A DNA stretch of 64,000 nucleotides from Deltaproteobacteria bacterium (GTDB lineage: Bacteria; Desulfobacterota; Desulfovibrionia; Desulfovibrionales; Desulfovibrionaceae), in assembly GCA_031285295.1 (NCBI GenBank), contig JAITWK010000038.1, positions 1 to 64,000 of the forward strand. Direction: 5' to 3'. The notes under the pieces were generated by a model. It made no database searches. It was not told the origin of the DNA and worked only from the letters and a program-made list of their open reading frames with translations. This document shows positions 8,803 to 17,151 of the stretch, piece after piece; the stretch's first letter is position 1; every line of letters begins with the position of its first letter. The translations under genes and the position numbers were made by a program.

Positions 8803-11800
8803 TGCAGACAAGCGTTTCGCTACCGACCACGCCCCAAAAAAAATCTCTGTGGGCGAAACTTTTCAGCCGGAAGACTCTCAAGCTGATCCTAAAGTTTTTG
8901 TCCGGCCTGCTGATCTTGCTCGCGCTGCTGGCAGCCGGGGTGTTGATCTGGCTGCGCACCACCCAGGCCGAAGCTTTAATCCAGCGGCTGATCACCGAGC
9001 AACTGGCCAGTCAGGGGATATTTCTGCGCCTTGACAAATTCTCCGGCCCGTTGCCCGGCAGCCTGAAAGTAGCCGGGCTGGAACTGGCCGATTCCCACGG
9101 CCCCTGGTTGCGGGTGAAGGAAGCCGAAATTCAGGCGGATCTGCTCAGCCTGCTCAAGCTGGAACTGGCTTTTGATCTGCTGCGCCTGGATAGCCCCGAA
9201 CTTGTCCGCCTGCCGGAAGCAGAGGCAGATAGCGGCGAAGCAGAAAACCCGACCGAACAAAGCGATACTCCTTTCAGCCTGCCTTTTTCACTGCGTTTTG
9301 CTCAACTGAGCCTGGAGGGTGGCAAAATAGGCCAAGCCGTGCTGGACGCTTCGCCAGATGCTTCTATCGGTCAGGCAATACCGCCTGCCTCCCTGGCAGT
9401 CCACCCGGATTCTGACGCCCCTGCCCTCACCTTGCTGCCCGAAATGTCCCTGAGCCTGCGCGGGCATGGCGCTCTTTCCGGGCGCGGCCTGAATCTCAAT
9501 CTGGATGCCTCCTTGCTGCATACCGATGGCAGCGGTCTGGAACTGAGTTTGTATACCGGCCCAACCGGGCGAGCGCCTAAAAATCTGCAAAACGCAGCAG
9601 AATCCGCTGATGATAAAGCGAAATCCGCAGGCGGAGAAACCATTTACTGGCCTCTGGAAATTTCCGGGCAGGACACCCTCAAAATAAGGATCTCGGCCCG
9701 CGAGGATCACGGAGGCCTTCTGGCCCAAATTGCCGGACAGCCGGATCTTCCCGCTTACGAATTGCTGTTTGAGGGATCCGGGCCGCCGCAGGACTGGGCG
9801 GCTGAACTCAACCTTGATCTGGCGAACAACAAAAAACACCTGCTTAACCTGCGTGGTCGGGTTGGCTTCAACTCAAAAGACAGCGGCATAAATTTCGACC
9901 GGCTTTTCAGCGCACGCCTGCTTACCTGGCTGGATCTGCGCCTCACGCCGGGCGAAGGGTTCGCCGCCAACGATCTTGGCGCTGGCTCCGCTGGCAAAAT
10001 AAGCGGCTTGCTGACTCCGACTCTGGATTTACGGGCCGACGGCGAACTGGAGGACGGGATTTTCCGTCTGGAAGCGGCTGGTCTGGAAACAGAAACCTGG
10101 CTGCTGCGGGCAAGTGACCTTGAGTTGAATAGCAAGCTGTTGGGCGGTTCGCGGCTTCGTGGCAAACTGGCGGCGGAAATCAAGGACGGCCCGGCCTTCA
10201 TGCAAGTTTTTGGAGATCAGGCCAGTCAGGCCGCAATGCCCGGCGCAGAGGCAGCATTCCCTGTACAGCGGGCAGAATTCACCTCGGATCTGCAAATCGA
10301 TTTCAGCGGCAGCGAGGGTAGCGGCGATCTCTCCATGCAAATGGGCGGGCGGCTGCAAGCCTTCCCGACTCAAACGGATCTAAGGCTGGATCTGAGCATG
10401 CACTCCAACGAGCTGACCGCCGGAGGGTCAGGCAACGATGCCCCATCAACTTCCGCCACCATCCGCCTTGCGGGCAACAATACTGTATGGGGATCGCCGC
10501 AACTGGACGCCCTTCTGGGTGGTAAACCCCTGCCAAACGCCCCACAGGGCGGCTCGCTCAATCCAAGCGCTACGCAGGGCGGCCTGCTCCGATTAGACGC
10601 CACTAGGGGCGGCCTGCTCCGATTGGACGCTGGCCTGAACGGCAACGCCAAGTCCGGCTATACCTTAAAAATTTCCGCTCTGGATGTCGGCCTGGCTCAC
10701 CTTTCCGGACAGGCCAAACTCCAGAACGCCGGCCCGCCTACCGAATGGGGAAATACCCTGCCCTCTTCGGCCTGGCTGAAAGCCGATTTTCTGGCCCGCC
10801 TGGACAGTCTGGAACCTTTACTGGCTGATTCCGGGTTCCGGGAAAAATCCCGGCCAAATCAAAACCGGCAGAAGACCGGACAGTCAGGCACCGCAGCGGG
10901 TACCTCGCCACATACCTTGGCAGCCACCAATCCGTTACCGGTGCATGGAGCCACGCTGAATCTTGAAGCCGAAGGGCGCATCAGCGACCTGAAACTGAAA
11001 AGCCTGTTGCAGGTAGCGGACTTGCGCGCCCCTTCCGGAGTGACCTTAAACGGCATCAGGGCCAGCTTTACCGCGCAGCGTAGTGCCTCCTCGGCCTGGC
11101 ACGGCCTGCTCGGCCTTTATTGCACTCCAACCTTGGGGCTGGCGTCAGGATTAGAGCAGCGCCAGGCGCCTAGTTTTGAGCAGCGCAAAGCGCTAGGACT
11201 AGAGCAGCGCAAAGTGTCAGGACAAGATCCAAGCCAAGCGCCTAGCCAAGAGCCGCGCCAGGCGCTTAGCCAAGAATCCGGCCAGGGGCCGGGCGGCGAA
11301 CTGCGGCTGGAAAGCGGCTGGGAGTTCTCCCCTTCCGACAGTCAGGGCAGTTTGGCCAGCCTGCGCGGCTTGCAGGTCAAAGCGGACGGCCTGCTCCTGA
11401 ATGCGGACATTCAGGCCCTCTTGCCGGATCCGGCCAGCCCAGCCGCACAGCCTGCGCTTACAGGTGAGGGACGACTGGAGATCAGCGATTGGAAAACGCT
11501 CGCCGCCTTAAGTGGAGTACGGCTGGGCGGCGATCCGGCCTCAGCCGATTTCAAGCTCGCCCCCGAAGCTGACGGGCAGAGTCTGGCCTTATCTTATAAA
11601 ATGGGCCGCTTCGGCATTACCGGCAGTGACGATTCCGGACACGGTGTAAAAAACAGTCTGTTCAGCCTGGGTTCACTAGGCCTGGAGCTGACGGCCCATA
11701 ACATTTTTCAACTGCCCCGGCTCGACCTCAAGGCCGAGACCGGCGCAGGCCGGGTCGGCAGGCTTAACTGGCGTTCCGGTACGGCCAGAATCGATTCCTT

Positions 11801-14081
11801 AAAAACCCAGGGTGATTTCAGCCTGGCTCTTATGGGCAGGAGCGGGGGCGGCGATCCGGCGGCAAATCAGACGGCAGGCACGCAACAAAGCCAGGATCAA
11901 AAAAGCTCTCCGAACCAGAAAACTAATCAGAACCAAATCGCAAGCCAGCCAAAGGGACAAGCCCCTAATGCGGCAAGCGGCGACGAACTGCTGGCCCTGG
12001 CCGGGCGCTTCAATCTGGCTGAACAATCCGCGATTTTTGACCAGTTCATCCTTCGCGCCAATAACAATGCCGCCGCCATCAAGCTGCTGGCTCCGGCCTC
12101 TCTGGATTTCAGCCAGGGTCTGAATCTGCCTGCGCTCAAACTTGGCATGACACCGGGCGGCAGTCTGGACGCTTCGGCTGTGCTGGACGCAGGCGGCGAG
12201 CAACTTAAACTCGCGGCGCGTGACCTGGACTTCAAGGTCTTCACCCTGTTCACCGATGCCCATCTGCCAACCGGTGCCCTGAGTCTGGATGCGGATTTCA
12301 GCCGCAAAACATCGGGAACATCTGCCGGGGCGCAAACGGGCAGTCCACTGAGTGGGCAATTGGCCTTGCAAGCGCTGCTTGTTCCGGATCTGGGCCGGGA
12401 TCGGGCGCTTGCCGGACAAAATGAAATCGCCCCGGACAACCCGGAAACGGACTCTAACGAACCGAATCTGATAGAAACGCGGCCCCTCGCGCCGGGCCAG
12501 GCTTTGAGCGTCAAACTGACAGCCGGGATCTCGCCGGTTCCGCTCCCCCGCTTCCCGGCCCTGCGCCGTCAGGCCGGTTTCAACCGGCTGCAAGGGCAAG
12601 GCCGTATCAGCTATGCCGATGCGCCGAAAAATTTCAAGGATGCCGAACTGGATTTCGATTTTCCCTTGCGCCTTGACCACGAGGGCCTGCCCAGCCTGGA
12701 TTTGGACGCCCCACTTGGTGTCAGCCTGAATTGGCGTGGCCCGGCTGAACCCTTCTGGCGCATCATGCCCATGGCTGATCGAGAACTTTCCGGTTTTGGC
12801 GAAATAGCCCTTGCGTTTGGCGGCAGCCTGAACAAGCCGGTCTATTCCGGCAACGCCAGCCTGGCATCCGGCCGTTACGAGGACCATGTGCTCGGCCTGT
12901 TACTCAATGCCATCAATCTGGAGATCAAGGGTCACAACAACCAGTTGGACATCCGGCTGGCCGCCAATGACGGCGGCAAAGGCAATCTGGCTCTGGAGGG
13001 CGCTCTGTTGCCGCCCGGCAGTACCGCGACTGAAACCAATAGCGCACAGCCACTGCTCAGCCTGCGCGGGCAGATTAATCACCTTAGCCCCTTGCACCGG
13101 GATGATCTGAGCATTCAACTTTCCGGCATCTTCAGCGCCAATGGTCCGCTATCTGCCCCTGCTGTCGCGGCCAACCTGGAACTGGAACGGGGCGAGTATA
13201 ATCTGCGTAATCTGGGCGGCGGCGTGCGTACCCTGGAAATCAGTGATCCCCTGTCCACTGCTGCCGAAGAAGAAGATCCGGGCGCGGCAGGCGGCTCCAC
13301 CCTGGACGTTAACCTTAATATTCCCAACCGTTTCTACGTGCGCGGCATGGGCATTGAAAGCGAATGGGCCGGTTCGCTGCGCGCTTTCGGGCCAGCCGCA
13401 CAGCCGGAACTTACGGGCAGCATCAGTCCGGTACGCGGCTACTTTGAACTGCTCACCAGACCTTTTGCCTTCTCTGGCGGCGGCGTGCACTTTTTAGGCG
13501 GCAAAAAAATCAATCCCAACCTGGACTTGCAGCTAACCTACGCCGGGCCGAGCATCACGGCCCAGGTCGATATTGGCGGCACGGCCAACCGGCCACGCCT
13601 CAGTCTCAGCAGCAACCCGCCCAGACCGCAGGATCAGGTGCTGGCCGAAGTGCTGTTCGGCAAGGATTTCTCCTCGCTGAGCCGTTTTGAAGCCATTCAG
13701 GTGGCCAGCAGCCTGCAACAGCTTTCCGGCGGCGGCTTCGATTTCATGGGTTCGATGCGCCGCACTTTGGGTGTGGATATGCTGCGCGTCAGCGGCGGCG
13801 AAAGCATGGCCCAGCAGCAGCGCAACACCTACGGAACTTTGGGGGCTGCGGATTTGGGAGCCGGTTCCGCTGGCGGGGAATCCGAAAACAACGAAGACAT
13901 GCCCAGGCTTGAGGCGGGCAAGTACATCAACGACGCCATTTACATCGGCTTCGAGCAGGGTGTTACTGAAGGCAGCACCGGGGTGCGGGTGGAAGTGGAA
14001 TTGCGGCCCAACCTGACCTTGCAGGGCCGCAGCAACACGCAATCCAGCGAAGTGGGGATTGGCTGGAAAAAGGACTACTAG
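8802..14081 (+). CDS. tamB: TamB-like translocation/assembly module (DUF490)
   Basis: A 1,759-aa inner-membrane-anchored AsmA/TamB protein. A single N-terminal helix (LSGLLILLALLAAGVLIW, about residues 30-50) is followed by a very long repetitive beta region that would form a periplasm-spanning groove, and a conserved C-terminal DUF490 domain (about 1400-1759: GNASLASGRYEDHVLGLLL, SLSSNPPRPQDQVLAEVLFG, ending EVGIGWKKDY). It is larger than E. coli TamB (about 1,260 aa). Two low-complexity expansions are visible: GGLLRLDA repeats near residue 595 and EQRxA/SQEPRQA repeats near 785-825. It is cotranscribed with tamA, with which it probably moves lipids or proteins to the outer membrane. Confidence 0.85.
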   Translation: MQTSVSLPTTPQKKSLWAKLFSRKTLKLILKFLSGLLILLALLAAGVLIWLRTTQAEALIQRLITEQLASQGIFLRLDKFSGPLPGSLKVAGLELADSHGPWLRVKEAEIQADLLSLLKLELAFDLLRLDSPELVRLPEAEADSGEAENPTEQSDTPFSLPFSLRFAQLSLEGGKIGQAVLDASPDASIGQAIPPASLAVHPDSDAPALTLLPEMSLSLRGHGALSGRGLNLNLDASLLHTDGSGLELSLYTGPTGRAPKNLQNAAESADDKAKSAGGETIYWPLEISGQDTLKIRISAREDHGGLLAQIAGQPDLPAYELLFEGSGPPQDWAAELNLDLANNKKHLLNLRGRVGFNSKDSGINFDRLFSARLLTWLDLRLTPGEGFAANDLGAGSAGKISGLLTPTLDLRADGELEDGIFRLEAAGLETETWLLRASDLELNSKLLGGSRLRGKLAAEIKDGPAFMQVFGDQASQAAMPGAEAAFPVQRAEFTSDLQIDFSGSEGSGDLSMQMGGRLQAFPTQTDLRLDLSMHSNELTAGGSGNDAPSTSATIRLAGNNTVWGSPQLDALLGGKPLPNAPQGGSLNPSATQGGLLRLDATRGGLLRLDAGLNGNAKSGYTLKISALDVGLAHLSGQAKLQNAGPPTEWGNTLPSSAWLKADFLARLDSLEPLLADSGFREKSRPNQNRQKTGQSGTAAGTSPHTLAATNPLPVHGATLNLEAEGRISDLKLKSLLQVADLRAPSGVTLNGIRASFTAQRSASSAWHGLLGLYCTPTLGLASGLEQRQAPSFEQRKALGLEQRKVSGQDPSQAPSQEPRQALSQESGQGPGGELRLESGWEFSPSDSQGSLASLRGLQVKADGLLLNADIQALLPDPASPAAQPALTGEGRLEISDWKTLAALSGVRLGGDPASADFKLAPEADGQSLALSYKMGRFGITGSDDSGHGVKNSLFSLGSLGLELTAHNIFQLPRLDLKAETGAGRVGRLNWRSGTARIDSLKTQGDFSLALMGRSGGGDPAANQTAGTQQSQDQKSSPNQKTNQNQIASQPKGQAPNAASGDELLALAGRFNLAEQSAIFDQFILRANNNAAAIKLLAPASLDFSQGLNLPALKLGMTPGGSLDASAVLDAGGEQLKLAARDLDFKVFTLFTDAHLPTGALSLDADFSRKTSGTSAGAQTGSPLSGQLALQALLVPDLGRDRALAGQNEIAPDNPETDSNEPNLIETRPLAPGQALSVKLTAGISPVPLPRFPALRRQAGFNRLQGQGRISYADAPKNFKDAELDFDFPLRLDHEGLPSLDLDAPLGVSLNWRGPAEPFWRIMPMADRELSGFGEIALAFGGSLNKPVYSGNASLASGRYEDHVLGLLLNAINLEIKGHNNQLDIRLAANDGGKGNLALEGALLPPGSTATETNSAQPLLSLRGQINHLSPLHRDDLSIQLSGIFSANGPLSAPAVAANLELERGEYNLRNLGGGVRTLEISDPLSTAAEEEDPGAAGGSTLDVNLNIPNRFYVRGMGIESEWAGSLRAFGPAAQPELTGSISPVRGYFELLTRPFAFSGGGVHFLGGKKINPNLDLQLTYAGPSITAQVDIGGTANRPRLSLSSNPPRPQDQVLAEVLFGKDFSSLSRFEAIQVASSLQQLSGGGFDFMGSMRRTLGVDMLRVSGGESMAQQQRNTYGTLGAADLGAGSAGGESENNEDMPRLEAGKYINDAIYIGFEQGVTEGSTGVRVEVELRPNLTLQGRSNTQSSEVGIGWKKDY

Positions 14082-14094
14082 TTCATCCCTGAGT

Positions 14095-14150
14095 GGTACC
14101 TGCTTTTGCCGTCAGGCAAGGAAGATAAGTTTTTAATGAGGCCCTACTAG
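14095..14150. repeat. Internally deleted family 1 palindromic element
   Basis: GGTACCTGCTTTTGCCGTCA followed by GGCAAGGAAG and AGTTTTTAATGAGGCCCTAC matches the outer left part and the right end of the 127-bp element, with the middle deleted. It lies between convergent tamB and the thiolase gene. The thiolase stop codon (TAG on the minus strand) lies within its right end. Confidence 0.55.
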
Positions 14151-15169
14151 CGCACAATTTCCTTGATGCGGCACACCCCGCACACTCCGGAACTGGTCGG
14201 ATAACCGCAGCGTTCGCAGGGCGCGAGGCTTTGTTCGGTCGCGTGGCAGGCTTCGGTGAAATGACGGCGGCCCTTCTCCAGAAACTCCAGATAAAAATTA
14301 AGCTTCTTGCCCGGCATTGCCTGTTCCAGATCGGCCCAGACCCGCTTGTGAATGTTGAAGCTGGCCCCCTTGCTGAACGGGCAAGGCATGGTGTGATGAT
14401 CTATGCCCATGAGGAAGGCGTAACTGGCGGTTTCATATTCGCCCAGCCGCCAAAGCGGCTTGACCTTGCGGGCAAAACCATTTTCCGCATACAGAAGCGG
14501 CCCCTGTTCGCCAAGGTAGCTGGCGTCCCAACGCAGAATATTGCTGAACAGGCGGGCGATCTCGTCGTCCAGATTATGCCCGGTGGCCAGGGCATCGTAT
14601 TTGCCCTCCAGCGCGGCCTTGTTAAAGTAGTGGCGTTTAATCTTGCCACAGGCCGAGCAGATTGGCCGCTTGAGCTTTTCCTTGACTCGCGGGATGGGCA
14701 GGCCCTCGGCGGCCATCTCCGCCACTTGCAGATCCAGGCCATGTTTACCGCAAAAGCTTTCAACAATAGCACGGGCCTGACGTGAAGATTCGCCAATAGC
14801 CAAATCGATGTGCAGGCCGGTCACCTGATAGCCCAGCCGGGCCAGCACCAGCATCAAAGCGAGGGAATCCTTGCCGCCGGAAAGAGCCACCAGCACGCGC
14901 TCCTCTCTGGTAAACAGCGGAGGAGAAACCTGATTGGAATGACCAGCCCGCGTAGCCGCATCAACTTCAGCCGCACCAGCAGGGGTTTCAGCGCAATTTG
15001 CAGCGATATCATCAGCGGCAGTCATTTGAGGAGCGCGGTAGCCGCAACCTTCTTTGATGCCCTTTTCCACCTGGCGCTCAAAAAAATCCAGAAAACAATC
15101 CGGGCAGAAGGCCGCGTTGTGGCCGGGCAGCGCGATCATGGCCGGGGCTTTGCAACGTGTGCATTTCAT
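14147..15169 (-). CDS. TtuA-like tRNA 2-thiolation ATP pyrophosphatase
   Basis: A 340-aa PP-loop ATPase of the TtuA/Ncs6/TtcA superfamily. An N-terminal zinc ribbon (C3, C6, C22, C25) is followed by a Ser/Ala-rich linker, the PP-loop SGGKDS near residue 99, the [4Fe-4S]-type cysteines (PICSACGKIKRH near 176 and MPCPFS near 267) and a C-terminal zinc ribbon (CERCGYP ... CGVCRIKE). Two zinc ribbons flanking the PP-loop domain is the TtuA arrangement, an enzyme that thiolates tRNA U54 using a ubiquitin-like sulfur carrier. The upstream gene on the same strand encodes such a carrier. The substrate in this presumably mesophilic organism is uncertain. Confidence 0.75.
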   Translation of the reverse strand: MKCTRCKAPAMIALPGHNAAFCPDCFLDFFERQVEKGIKEGCGYRAPQMTAADDIAANCAETPAGAAEVDAATRAGHSNQVSPPLFTREERVLVALSGGKDSLALMLVLARLGYQVTGLHIDLAIGESSRQARAIVESFCGKHGLDLQVAEMAAEGLPIPRVKEKLKRPICSACGKIKRHYFNKAALEGKYDALATGHNLDDEIARLFSNILRWDASYLGEQGPLLYAENGFARKVKPLWRLGEYETASYAFLMGIDHHTMPCPFSKGASFNIHKRVWADLEQAMPGKKLNFYLEFLEKGRRHFTEACHATEQSLAPCERCGYPTSSGVCGVCRIKEIVR

Positions 15170-15210
15170 AACAAAATCCTTATGAACTAAAACTAAAAGG
15201 TAACACAGGG

Positions 15211-15564
15211 CTAGCCGCTGGAGGCTACGCGCCGGATGGTCAGCACATCGCCAGCAAGCAGCGGCAAATCGTGCGTAAGCAGAGCCGCTCCGCGCTCGGC
15301 GGTCAGATCGCGAACTGGCGCGGCCTGAGTGTCAGACATGTCTAATCCGGCAGATGCGGCCTGTTCCGCAGACGCGGTGTGCGCGGCATGATTGAACGGC
15401 TCATCAGGGCAAACGCCCGCCGGATGCCGGATAACCAGACAAGCGCACGGGCGCAGGCCAAGTTTGTTTAAAAGCTGCTGTACGGTCTTGGGGCGGGGCA
15501 GTGTCAACTTCTGCCCTTCCGGCTGTAAAAAAACCGTAATTTGCGGTGGTGTTCTTTCTTCCAT
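15211..15564 (-). CDS. ThiS/MoaD/TtuB-like sulfur carrier with altered C-terminus
   Basis: A 117-aa beta-grasp protein. The pattern (ITVFLQPEG, TVQQLLNKLGLRPCACLVIR, LPLLAGDVLTIRRV) matches the ThiS/MoaD superfamily, but about 35 extra Ala-rich residues are inserted before the last strands. The family normally ends in Gly-Gly, which is adenylated and thiocarboxylated; here the end reads VASSG, so the penultimate glycine is Ser (AGC). It is 41 bp upstream of the TtuA-like gene on the same strand and is its likely partner. Whether the carrier can be activated with a Ser-Gly end is unclear. Confidence 0.65.
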   Translation of the reverse strand: MEERTPPQITVFLQPEGQKLTLPRPKTVQQLLNKLGLRPCACLVIRHPAGVCPDEPFNHAAHTASAEQAASAGLDMSDTQAAPVRDLTAERGAALLTHDLPLLAGDVLTIRRVASSG

Positions 15565-15737
15565 GATTACTCACACGTCCAGATCGTCATAAAAATCGAA
15601 AAGCCAAGTTTTGTTGAATAAACCGGCTTGGCAGGCTTGTCCAGAGCAATTAGCGCCTCAAATAGCCGCCTGGTGCAACCAAAAGCGCACCCGCGCATAG
15701 TATTTAATCAACAGCCTGTTATAAACGGCATTTAGCA

Positions 15738-15766
15738 TTGAACAAGCGTAAAATTGAATGTACTAT
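15738..15766 (+). promoter_or_regulatory. Sigma-70-type promoter of the response-regulator gene
   Basis: TTGAAC (15738-15743) and TACTAT (15761-15766) are separated by 17 bp, 28 bp ahead of the ATG at 15794. It is in a 229-bp divergent intergenic region. Confidence 0.5.
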
Positions 15767-15793
15767 GCTGTTAATCCAGTTCAGGAGGCAGAC

Positions 15794-16168
15794 ATGGCAA
15801 GTAAAATTCTGGTCGTAGATGACGAGCGCCACATCCGCATGCTTTACCAGGAAGAACTGCTGAGCGAAGGCTATGAGGTCGCTCAATCCGACGGGCAGGA
15901 GCCGGTTGTGGATGTCATCAGGCGTGAAGCGCCGGATCTGATCATTCTTGACATAAAAATCGGGCCGGACATTTCCGGGCTGGATCTGTTGCAAACGCTA
16001 CGCGGACCCTACCCTGACCTGCCGGTCATCCTCAGCACGGCTTACGACAGCTTCCAGTACGACCTCAAATCCATTGCGGCTGACGGCTATGTGGTAAAAT
16101 CGGTCGATCTTGCCGAGTTGAAAGACAAAATCAGCTCCATCCTCAAAAAGCGCGGCAGCGCAGCCTGA
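15794..16168 (+). CDS. Single-domain response regulator (CheY-like receiver)
   Basis: The start is set at ATG 15794 because CAGGAGG precedes it by 6 bp; this gives 124 aa. It is a stand-alone receiver: acidic DDE at residues 9-11, phospho-acceptor Asp in LIILDIKIGPDISG (about residue 54), Ser/Thr switch in ILSTAYDS and Lys in YVVKSVDL. There is no output domain, so it must act through protein contacts or a phosphorelay. No kinase is adjacent; two hybrid kinases lie at 33.2 and 49.5 kb. It is followed 17 bp later by an M50 protease, perhaps in the same transcript. Confidence 0.85.
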   Translation: MASKILVVDDERHIRMLYQEELLSEGYEVAQSDGQEPVVDVIRREAPDLIILDIKIGPDISGLDLLQTLRGPYPDLPVILSTAYDSFQYDLKSIAADGYVVKSVDLAELKDKISSILKKRGSAA

Positions 16169-16185
16169 TGTAACCCCAAGGCCCT

Positions 16186-16878
16186 ATGGACAACTTAGCT
16201 CAAGCTTTTGACATAATTGCCATTTCATTTATCCCCATGCTGCTGGGGATGATACTCCACGAAATTGCGCATGGTCTGGCAGCGTTGAAAATGGGCGACC
16301 CCACGGCCAGACTGGCCGGGCGGCTAACCCTCAACCCGCTGGTGCATCTTGACGCCATGGGTTCGCTGATGTTTGTAATCACTGCCGTAACCAGCGGACT
16401 TACCTCGTACCCCTTTATTTTCGGCTGGGCCAAGCCGGTACCGATTAATCCGCGCAATTTCCGCAACTTCCGCCAGGGCATGTTGATTACCTCGGTGGCC
16501 GGGGCAGCGGCCAATCTGCTGCTGGCCATTGTTTTCGTACTACTGCTGCGCCTGTTGCTGCTGCTTTCCAGCCAGGGTGCAATCCCCCTGCTTTACTTGG
16601 ACAACAGTTTTCTCATCAATACTTGCGTGGTCGGAGTGCTGATCAACTGCACGCTGGCCTGCTTCAACCTCTTGCCCATCCCGCCGCTGGACGGCAGCAA
16701 GGTGCTGGGCTGCCTGCTGCCCCCGCAACTGGCACGCAGCTATTTCCGGCTTGAACGCTTCGGCCTGCTGATCATTCTGGTCCTGCTGGCCACCGGCCTG
16801 TTAGGCCAATTTCTGCGCCCGCTGATCTGGGGCAGCGGCAATTTTCTGCTTAATCTGGTGGGCTTGTCTTTGTATTGA
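16186..16878 (+). CDS. Site-2 protease family (M50) membrane protein
   Basis: A 230-aa polytopic protein. The zinc-binding HEIAH is at about residues 26-30 within the first helix. The second metal ligand motif is NLLPIPPLDGSKVL near residue 163. Around five hydrophobic helices are visible, including AANLLLAIVFVLLLRLLLLL. The compact YwhC-like form has no PDZ domain, unlike RseP. Such proteases cleave membrane-embedded substrates; no substrate is suggested by the neighbours. AAGG is a weak ribosome site. The stop codon overlaps the first GAGTA palindrome downstream. Confidence 0.8.
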   Translation: MDNLAQAFDIIAISFIPMLLGMILHEIAHGLAALKMGDPTARLAGRLTLNPLVHLDAMGSLMFVITAVTSGLTSYPFIFGWAKPVPINPRNFRNFRQGMLITSVAGAAANLLLAIVFVLLLRLLLLLSSQGAIPLLYLDNSFLINTCVVGVLINCTLACFNLLPIPPLDGSKVLGCLLPPQLARSYFRLERFGLLIILVLLATGLLGQFLRPLIWGSGNFLLNLVGLSLY

Positions 16879-16932
16879 GTAAAAAATACTCAATATCAAA
16901 AAACAATCGCCTCCACCGAGTAAAATTTACTC
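16877..16932. promoter_or_regulatory. Pair of GAGTA-N5-TACTC operator-like palindromes upstream of ccmF
   Basis: Two perfect sites of the form GAGTA-N5-TACTC are at 16877-16891 and 16918-16932, with centres 41 bp apart (about four helical turns). A degenerate third, GAGTA-N5-TATAC, is at 17101-17115. A TATAAT at 17030-17035 suggests the ccmF promoter lies between. The first site could also form an RNA hairpin at the end of the M50 gene. Confidence 0.45.
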
Positions 16933-17151
16933 GCCAAATTTTCCCTCCCCAAAAACAATCTCGCCACTCACAGCAATAATTGCTTCTGCCGCAAGGCAAT
17001 TTTCAAAACAGCAACCGCGTAAATAACGCTATAATAGCTGGCATTCATATTGCTATGTTATAACTTCATGCCTTTCGGGGTAGTTCTGACATGACGGCAT
17101 GAGTAAATTTTATACATCGTTTTTTTTCAACTTCTTGTAACCGGAGGAAAA

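Noticed and set aside
10560-10640. Tandem DNA repeats considered as a CRISPR-like array
   Set aside because: The repeats are in frame within tamB, lack unique spacers of constant size and code for GGLLRLDA units.
11799-12887. Long minus-strand open frame across tamB
   Set aside because: Antisense shadow of tamB; composition is Arg/Gln-rich without any family pattern.
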